From Isoetes taiwanensis (lineage: Eukaryota; Streptophyta; Lycopodiopsida; Isoetales; Isoetaceae): a DNA stretch of 64,000 nt. The notes beneath the pieces are model-generated. The model saw only the letters and a list, made by a program, of their open reading frames with translations. It searched no databases and was not told where the DNA came from. Made by a program: the position numbers and the translations under genes. Within the stretch, counting starts at the first letter, position 1; every line of letters starts with the position of its first letter. This document shows, piece by piece, positions 58,100 through 64,000 of this stretch. The DNA lies in contig JAJEKV010000017.1 in assembly GCA_021234155.1 (NCBI GenBank), forward strand, positions 737,467-801,466, read 5' to 3'.

Positions 58100-60905
58100 G
58101 TCCAACAATCAATATCTTTCTTTATCTAAGTGACATTACTCAACCTGATGTAATCGGACACCACCATTCCACGCCAAGCACCTTATTGAAGTTAACATCA
58201 CCTTCTTCTTTGCAAATATCCGAGATAGTCCATCCCAACCACACCGATAGGTCTCTAGATCCGCCGGGTTTTACTACTACAAATTGGTCGCACTCCACGC
58301 CAAGAGAAGGTTCATAAGAATCCATGCCTAGATATTTTGGCCTATCCTTCTTAGGACCAACATAGTGTTTATCGATTGAGGAGGAGCATATGCCTTCACA
58401 ATGCTACTAATGGTACCATCATCTTCGCCAAGACCCTAATGTTTTCCACTTACTTTTAGGGAACCACCCTTCTTTCAGCAGCTCTTCGTGAGGATGTGTC
58501 TACCTCATCCAACAAGTTGATCACCTTCTTCCAATAATCTATCAATGCACCCATTTGTGTCATCCGAATTAGTTTGCCAATGCTTGATGTAGTCATTGAT
58601 GCCATCCTTAGTCAATCCCAATTGCTTGACTTCTCGCAGCTTGGTTTTAGAGCTTTGGTTGACCAGAGGTATCATAGGCTTGCCATTTGCATCCCAAGGC
58701 CAAATTTCTGCCCCACCTCTCCACTTCTCCTCCTGAAGGTCTCATTTTCCATTGCATGATTGGAATCCCTTCTCTCACCCAAAAGTGAATTGAAGAGGTC
58801 TAGAATGACCTTCCATGTCGAGAGCATAACCATCCACAAAACTCTTCCAATCAGGCACTTCTTCTATGATAGATCCTATAGGAGATGGATTTGTACATCC
58901 ATGAAATATTTCCAATAGCCTCGGGAAAGTTGGTAATCGCCTCACTGCCTCAATACATGACTATATTTTCCAAACAATGCATCCACATCCTCATGAGTAT
59001 GTCCGGCATTAGGAACCCCAAATTGATTCCTTTCAAAAACACCCACAACCGTTAAGTAGGATAGGAAAGAAAACATCCACCTGCTCTTATTTTGACCAAG
59101 ACAATTATCTAGTTGCAAGAGGAACTTTTCAAGGAGATCTCGAGGTTTAGCACGAGATGTTGAAGCTCCAACATGTTCATTAGGTCCATTCCTCCTAAAT
59201 CTTGCCTTGCTAAACTTTTCAATACTATTAGGGGTTCCATCCAACAATGCACTATGTAGTGCCCTCGGCTAGTCAGAGGGATCCTCAGAGGGTGACCATT
59301 GTAACCCTTTCATAGTTTCTTAAACACCTCATGATACTCCCAATGTGAAAAACTGACCATCACTCCACAACTCTAAACCGAAATGGCCATAATAGGTCCG
59401 AGGACGCCCATGCAATATTGCCCCTACCATTGAAATCAAGAAAAGGGTATGATCTTCCACATGACTTAGGAATGTACTTGAATTGTGGAAGACAAGTCTT
59501 CGTTGGTCCATTTTATCATGTATAATACATAGATAGTTATTAGGTTCCATTGCGCATAAGGTCCTCCACATCCAATAAGTTGATCTACATGATAGTTGAT
59601 CTGTTATATGGTCCTTCATATGTTCCCTTATCTTTGCCCTTAGACTTGGTTGCACAGCCTTATCTAGTGTCTCCTTCTGCCTTGGCACATAAATTGCACT
59701 TGGCAAAGTTGTTTGAAGTTGCTATGGTCACATGCTTGAAATGCCTATTCCATAGCCTACTAAAACCTGGCTGGGATATAGAGGCCACCCAAGTTCCCAA
59801 GCAATGCATTTATTTCCTCTAATATGCTCTTCCTCGGGTACAATGGGATGGCAATCTCTTTTCAACAATAACTCTACCCTCGCTCATCCTTCTTACTCTT
59901 ATGTGGCATGTTTTCTCGTGATTGAAATCCACATATCTTTCAAATATTTCCTTTGCAGCTATAGTTCTGAGGTAGGCCTTACTGTGCCATTGTTCCCATG
60001 CAATGCATTTTTACTACCATTTTCATGTCTCTTTTGCCAGCTTGTGCCAAGAAGAGGTTGGAATTCCATGTATAGCCATCCATGCTTTTGAACATATCCA
60101 CTTTCCATTCAATGGGAATCTTTTTCTTCTTTGATCTTTCATCCTGAATTGCATAGCCAAATATGGTGTACATGAAATTCCTCCTGCTATCACACTTATG
60201 TTCCCTGATATGTAGCTCTTTGCTACCACCATCTCTTCTATTGTGAACATTCTAATACGTGAGGCCCAACAACATTCACTTCCTCTAACCCTCGCAGATC
60301 GGGCTTCGTGGAGAACAATCATAACTGACTTACATCTTTTGGTGGGATAATGTTTGAAAGTTGGAAGTGGCCTCTTGCTACACCGGTAAACATTATTGAC
60401 AATGGTTCTACATCTATAGGAAACGGTAGTTCCTCCCAGCTTGAATATCGGCCCCTAGGCCATGCAACAATAGTTGGAACCTCTAGTTGCTTCACACAAG
60501 CTAGGCATTCTTGTTTGCCCGAACCCTTTTCCTTCCAATTGTCATATAATTTTGAGATTGCCACACCTAACCTGCCCTCCCCTAATCTTTTCATCATTCA
60601 TCGCATTGATAGGATCTGCTAGAACAATAATCCCTTCTCCCATCGCTGCATGCATGCAGGATCTTGACCTTTTGTTTTTCCAATCAATTCTAGTATAAAG
60701 TACAATTTCCTTTCCCCGCGGGCATCATCCTTTTCATTTGAGGTCTTTTCCTTTCCTTTGCCATCATCTTTGTCATCTTCATCCTTTTCATTTCGGTCTT
60801 TTTCCTTTCCTTTCCCATCATCTTTGTCATCTTCATTAGTTGGGGATTTTTCTTTGCCTTGATCACCATCATTGGGGGCCTTGGGGATTTAGCATTTTGC
60901 ATGCC
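58100..60905 (-). pseudogene. Transposon-derived gene with an 'HTHED' (DUF7869-like) domain, frameshifted
   Basis: Reading down the minus strand: two 18-residue acidic/basic repeats (EDDKDDGKGKEK…NEKD, 60835-60725); a segment with SKLYDNWKEKGSGKQECLAC; then VCSKAWMAIHGIP-like text with WHKLAKE (60110-60025); and HGNNGTVRPTSELQLQRKYL (about 60010-59950). Next come LCIIHDKMDQRRL and GAILHGRPRTYYGHFGLELW (59560-59350) and LLQLDNCLGQNKSRWMFSFL then GVPNAGHTHEDVDALFGKYS (59125-58960), the hallmark acidic/His block. After a one-base shift it reads RRLPTFPRLLEIFHG, VPDWKSFVDGYALDMEGH, IPIMQWKMRPSGGEVERWG, and finally a C-terminal FVVVKPGG…SVWLGWTISDI…VEWWCP part. This order is that of a repetitive family in plants, fungi and invertebrates, usually annotated only as DUF7869 or uncharacterised (named from memory). 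Conserved D, H and E residues suggest an RNase-H-like nuclease; that is inference. At least four frame breaks. Confidence 0.7.
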
Positions 60906-61936
60906 ATTGACCTAAAATGAATAAAACTTATAGTAAGTTAGCATATCCAAATAACATCTCCCTAACATGTTCTTAAATGAAAGTTAACCTTTAATAATAA
61001 CCTTTAATAACCTATAATAACTTAATCTATAATAATAATAAGTTTAATTCCATAATATATTAACTTATAATAACCTTTTAATGTTGTAACCTTAAAAACA
61101 ACTTTAAGGCTTTAGGTTAGCACTTTTAAGGTTAGAAGTTGTAAGGTTAAAACTTCTAACCTTCAATAAATATAACCTTAGCCTAAAACTACAAAACTTA
61201 AAACTTCTAAATTCAAATTCATAAACTTTTTAAACTTACAGCTTCTTGATGCTGCCAAGGCAGCTAACATTTCTCTCTTACCGACTTAGGTCAAAACCCA
61301 AGTAATATGAAGGGCATTAAAAAAATAAAAATTTTCCACTAAACAATTCATTGATTAGTCATGTTAACTGTGCAAGAACATTTAAATCCCTAACATCTAT
61401 TTTTCCTTGATAATGTGATACCAAAGTGACATGAAATGAATGTTTCTATTTTATGTGGAGAACTCTCAAATGACCTGCATTATCTATAAGTTGTGAATAT
61501 AAACCAAAGAGCTACAATTTTATGTACTTTTTTGAAAATGCATAGAGCTTGCTCATCGCTTCTAGCAAATCACGCCAACATTATAAGTTCATGGATTGAA
61601 TGGCCTTATTCTTAGGCAATGCTGTGTTTTGGGTCAAGAATACATGTCGCTTTAAGGAAGAAAGTTGTAGGCAAAATACACGATATTAAAATAGGTATCA
61701 GCAGTTACTTAGAGAATGCTAATTTAGCCTTCGGTTCATAAATCATGTGCCCCCATATCATTCGAAGTTCTAATTTTTTGTCTTTGTCTTGGATCTTATC
61801 CTTTGGGTTCTATGCAATTCCCATAATAAATTAGTCTCGAGATGTACCAAGTCCAAGCTGCAAAGATTTACCAATGTTTGCATTATAGCATTTATATTTA
61901 CGTATTAACTTTTCCATATTTTCACAGAGAGATGCC
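60906..61936. other. AT-rich spacer
   Basis: Contains a run of TTAATAACCTT/TAATAACC words (about 60980-61150), similar to text at 63770-63860. No genes were recognised. The repetition of AACCTTAA-type words on both sides of the 61.9-63.5 kb candidate gene is noted without interpretation. Confidence 0.45.
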
Positions 61937-63486
61937 TCAAAAGACAATTTCATAGTTTTCTGATTGAGCGGAGTCTTTTTCAAATGGGCCAAGCAAACGA
62001 GAAACCATCAAGGAGAAGAGGGTTTTCATATCATCATTTGGAAAGATAGAACTGCTCTTTCCCCAGGAGGATAGAAAAATTTGACGATATTGGTTTTGAT
62101 CTTCTTCTTCAGAGTAAGTCCTTGATGAAGCCAAATATGGCTTTAAAGTCTCGCCAAGCCAGAGATGGTGTTACCAAAATGTACAGGAATAATGCTGCTT
62201 GAATGCCAGTTCTATTCAATACTATCAATCCGTGACTTAAACCTGTGGAAAAAGCAAGAATAAATTTCTATTACAACAAAAGAGCCACATGGTGAAGAAC
62301 AACATTTGCATTAGTATTCATTTTCCAGCATACACATGACATGATGGTCATATGACTTGCATAATCTTCTGTTTAGTATTCATTTTCAAGATCTGGAACT
62401 CGATTTTGCCTCCTATGGCTTTAAAAGAAAATGGCAAACACACAACCAACTATCAACTATCATCAAACAATGCCTCCAACAAACACTTAAAACAAAAAAT
62501 ATGGGCAGCACATTAAATGAACATTCTCGAATGGCAGAATCAACAAAACAAAAAAGACGACCCCCATTACAACCTTAAAAGCAGTCGAGATATAACAAAA
62601 TTTTCCAATACTTGGTAAAATAGAAAAAGAACCTATACACTAAAAGACCTCAAAAACACAAAAACGTTTGGTAAAGGGTAATGCACATTTGCCCGGATTT
62701 ATGAGCACATGGAGCCCGTGATTCGATACCATTTGAAGTACTCAATGTTTATCATAAAGGAACAAACAGGTGTTATAATAGATGTAAGTCCATATAGTTA
62801 AACTGCAAAAAGTAATGGAGCATGGAAAGGCAAGAGTAAAATTATAGAAATATCACCTTATCAGGGGCTTGAAGGACCCCATCGTGACCGCAGAAAAGGG
62901 AAGCAGAGATTCTCTCGCCTCCTATTATACGTATTTGTTGTTCAACTCGTGGAACCCCTACTTTCACATACTTGAAACCTTTTGGTAAGAAGCGGTCTCT
63001 ATGAATAACCATTCTTTCAAACACGGGAGCTAAAATGCCCAAAACCGATGGCAAAATCCTATCCTCAATGACCATTTGCCCTCTCTCGAATAAAGATGCG
63101 CCAAAAATGGTGCACTAGAAGCCTTGCGATCATAGGCGGTGGAAAAATCTGAGGATCTTGAACAAAGACCCAAAAGCAAGAACAACATTTTTTCGATAGA
63201 AGCAAAGGTGGTCATAGCCACTTATTAGATCGACCCCATTGCTTAGGATCCGTGAGCAGAGGCAAAAGGCTGCAATAGTATTAGAATTAAGAACAACAAC
63301 CTACACGGGCAGATGACAAAACCGGGAGGAGCTGAATAGATGGCTTTGCTCAAATTTCATCGGTGGCGGCCGCCCTAGCTTCGCAGATGAATCCGCTAAA
63401 GAGCCACAAGGATACCTTCTCCGTGGCGTAGGGTTTGCCCAAATTTTATGGCAAATGGTAGCTACGGCGGAGATCGCCCGGCTCAT
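61937..63486 (-). CDS. Candidate multi-exon gene, product not recognised (possible organelle targeting)
   Basis: Three protein-like blocks with splice-like borders. Block 1 (63486-63307) starts MSRAISAVATICHKIWANPT; it is rich in Arg/Ser with few acids, like a mitochondrial or plastid presequence, and ends before GTGTAG. Block 2 (63148-62857) follows a CTCAG: FSTAYDRKASSAPFLAHLYS, then a one-base shift, VIEDRILPSVLGILAPVFER, KGFKYVKVGVPRVEQQIRI and a Gly-His stretch ending before GTGATA. Block 3 (from 62242, after TTTTTCCACAG) reads GLSHGLIVLNRTGIQAALFL and YILVTPSLAWRDFKAIF (a likely membrane helix); in another frame SSRTYSEEEDQNQYRQIFLS runs to a stop at 61937. I do not recognise the family. 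The frame breaks are like those in the other genes of this window. Confidence 0.35.
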
Positions 63487-64000
63487 TTTGAAACACCGCC
63501 AAACCCTTTGCAACAGATGGAAATTGCATTGCTCTGAAATAGATGAAGCTTCCCCGTTGCTTCTTAAATAGATGGAAATGTGATGTTTTCTGAATAGATG
63601 AAGGTTCCGGCCGCTTCGGCTCTACGATGGCAATGCAGGCGCCATAGCCAAGCCAACCCTCTTATTTTTTTTTTCTCTAATTTTTTAACCCCTATTTTTC
63701 CTCTAAAACCGCATCCAGCGAATATTCTAAAAGCATCTTCCTAGGAGAATTATATATGTTTAGATAACCTTATTTTTATGAACTTAAAATATTAACCTTA
63801 ACTAATAACCTTAACTTATAAACCTTAAACTATTAACCTTAAATCTTATAACTTATATAACCCTTGCAATAAATGTTCAAGGCCGATTATTATGGCGCCG
63901 TACTAAAAATTTTAAAGCGCTTATTATTTTCGGGTTTATAATCCCTTTCCCACTTTTCCAGCTTTTCTTCATCTCTCTTCGAATTTCAACCTGCGTGCGC
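63487..64000. other. Upstream region of the candidate gene at the window edge
   Basis: Contains TAGATGGAAAT/AGATGAAG words repeated between 63330 and 63605, then AT-rich text with TTAACCTTAA-type words. No other feature was recognised; the window ends here. Confidence 0.4.

Overview
This is nuclear genomic DNA from a land plant. The evidence is intron-rich genes with GT-AG splice sites that encode plant protein families (a group III WRKY factor, the HECT ligase UPL7, a ferric reduction oxidase, a TOPLESS fragment), set in AT-rich, transposon-dense DNA. The lineage cannot be fixed from the sequence. A LINE of the 'GCPLSPTLFGLYIDKLE' type and a transposon ORF of the 'HTHED' (DUF7869-like) type would fit an early-diverging plant lineage, but this is only a hint.

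Layout, left to right. 1-2.7 kb is gene-free. 2.74-5.07 kb is a long-terminal-inverted-repeat DNA transposon with 12-bp flanking direct repeats. 5.5-6.7 kb is a WRKY gene on the minus strand. 9.9-10.3 kb holds a LINE reverse-transcriptase remnant (minus). 12.28-15.26 kb is a structurally complete Mutator-like element (MULE): about 79-bp inverted termini, an exact 9-bp target duplication, and a decayed transposase with a SWIM zinc finger. 16.0-26.1 kb is UPL7 (minus), for which 14 exons could be reconstructed with consistent splice phases; its largest intron carries a miniature LTR element. 30.1-33.8 kb is a decayed LINE (plus) containing a 320-bp MITE. 33.8-45.9 kb is gene-poor, with microsatellites, short duplications and LTR/SINE-like scraps. 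45.9-49.5 kb is a ferric reduction oxidase gene (plus, eight exons). 54.25-54.84 kb is a fragment of a TOPLESS-type co-repressor gene with its introns. 56.5-61 kb looks like one or more DNA transposons: a CACTA-like end, a tandem array, a TTAGGG-type block, a small proline-rich ORF and a frameshifted transposase-like gene. 61.9-63.5 kb may hold the exons of an unrecognised gene (minus).

The genes do not form a pathway: transcription control (WRKY), protein turnover (UPL7) and iron reduction (FRO) are simply neighbours. The main puzzle is that all three conserved genes, otherwise well preserved with good splice sites, contain single-base frame conflicts (WRKY exon 1; UPL7 exon 9; FRO exon junctions 2/3 and 3/4). 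Residual assembly indels seem more likely than three independent pseudogenes, but this needs reads or transcripts to settle.
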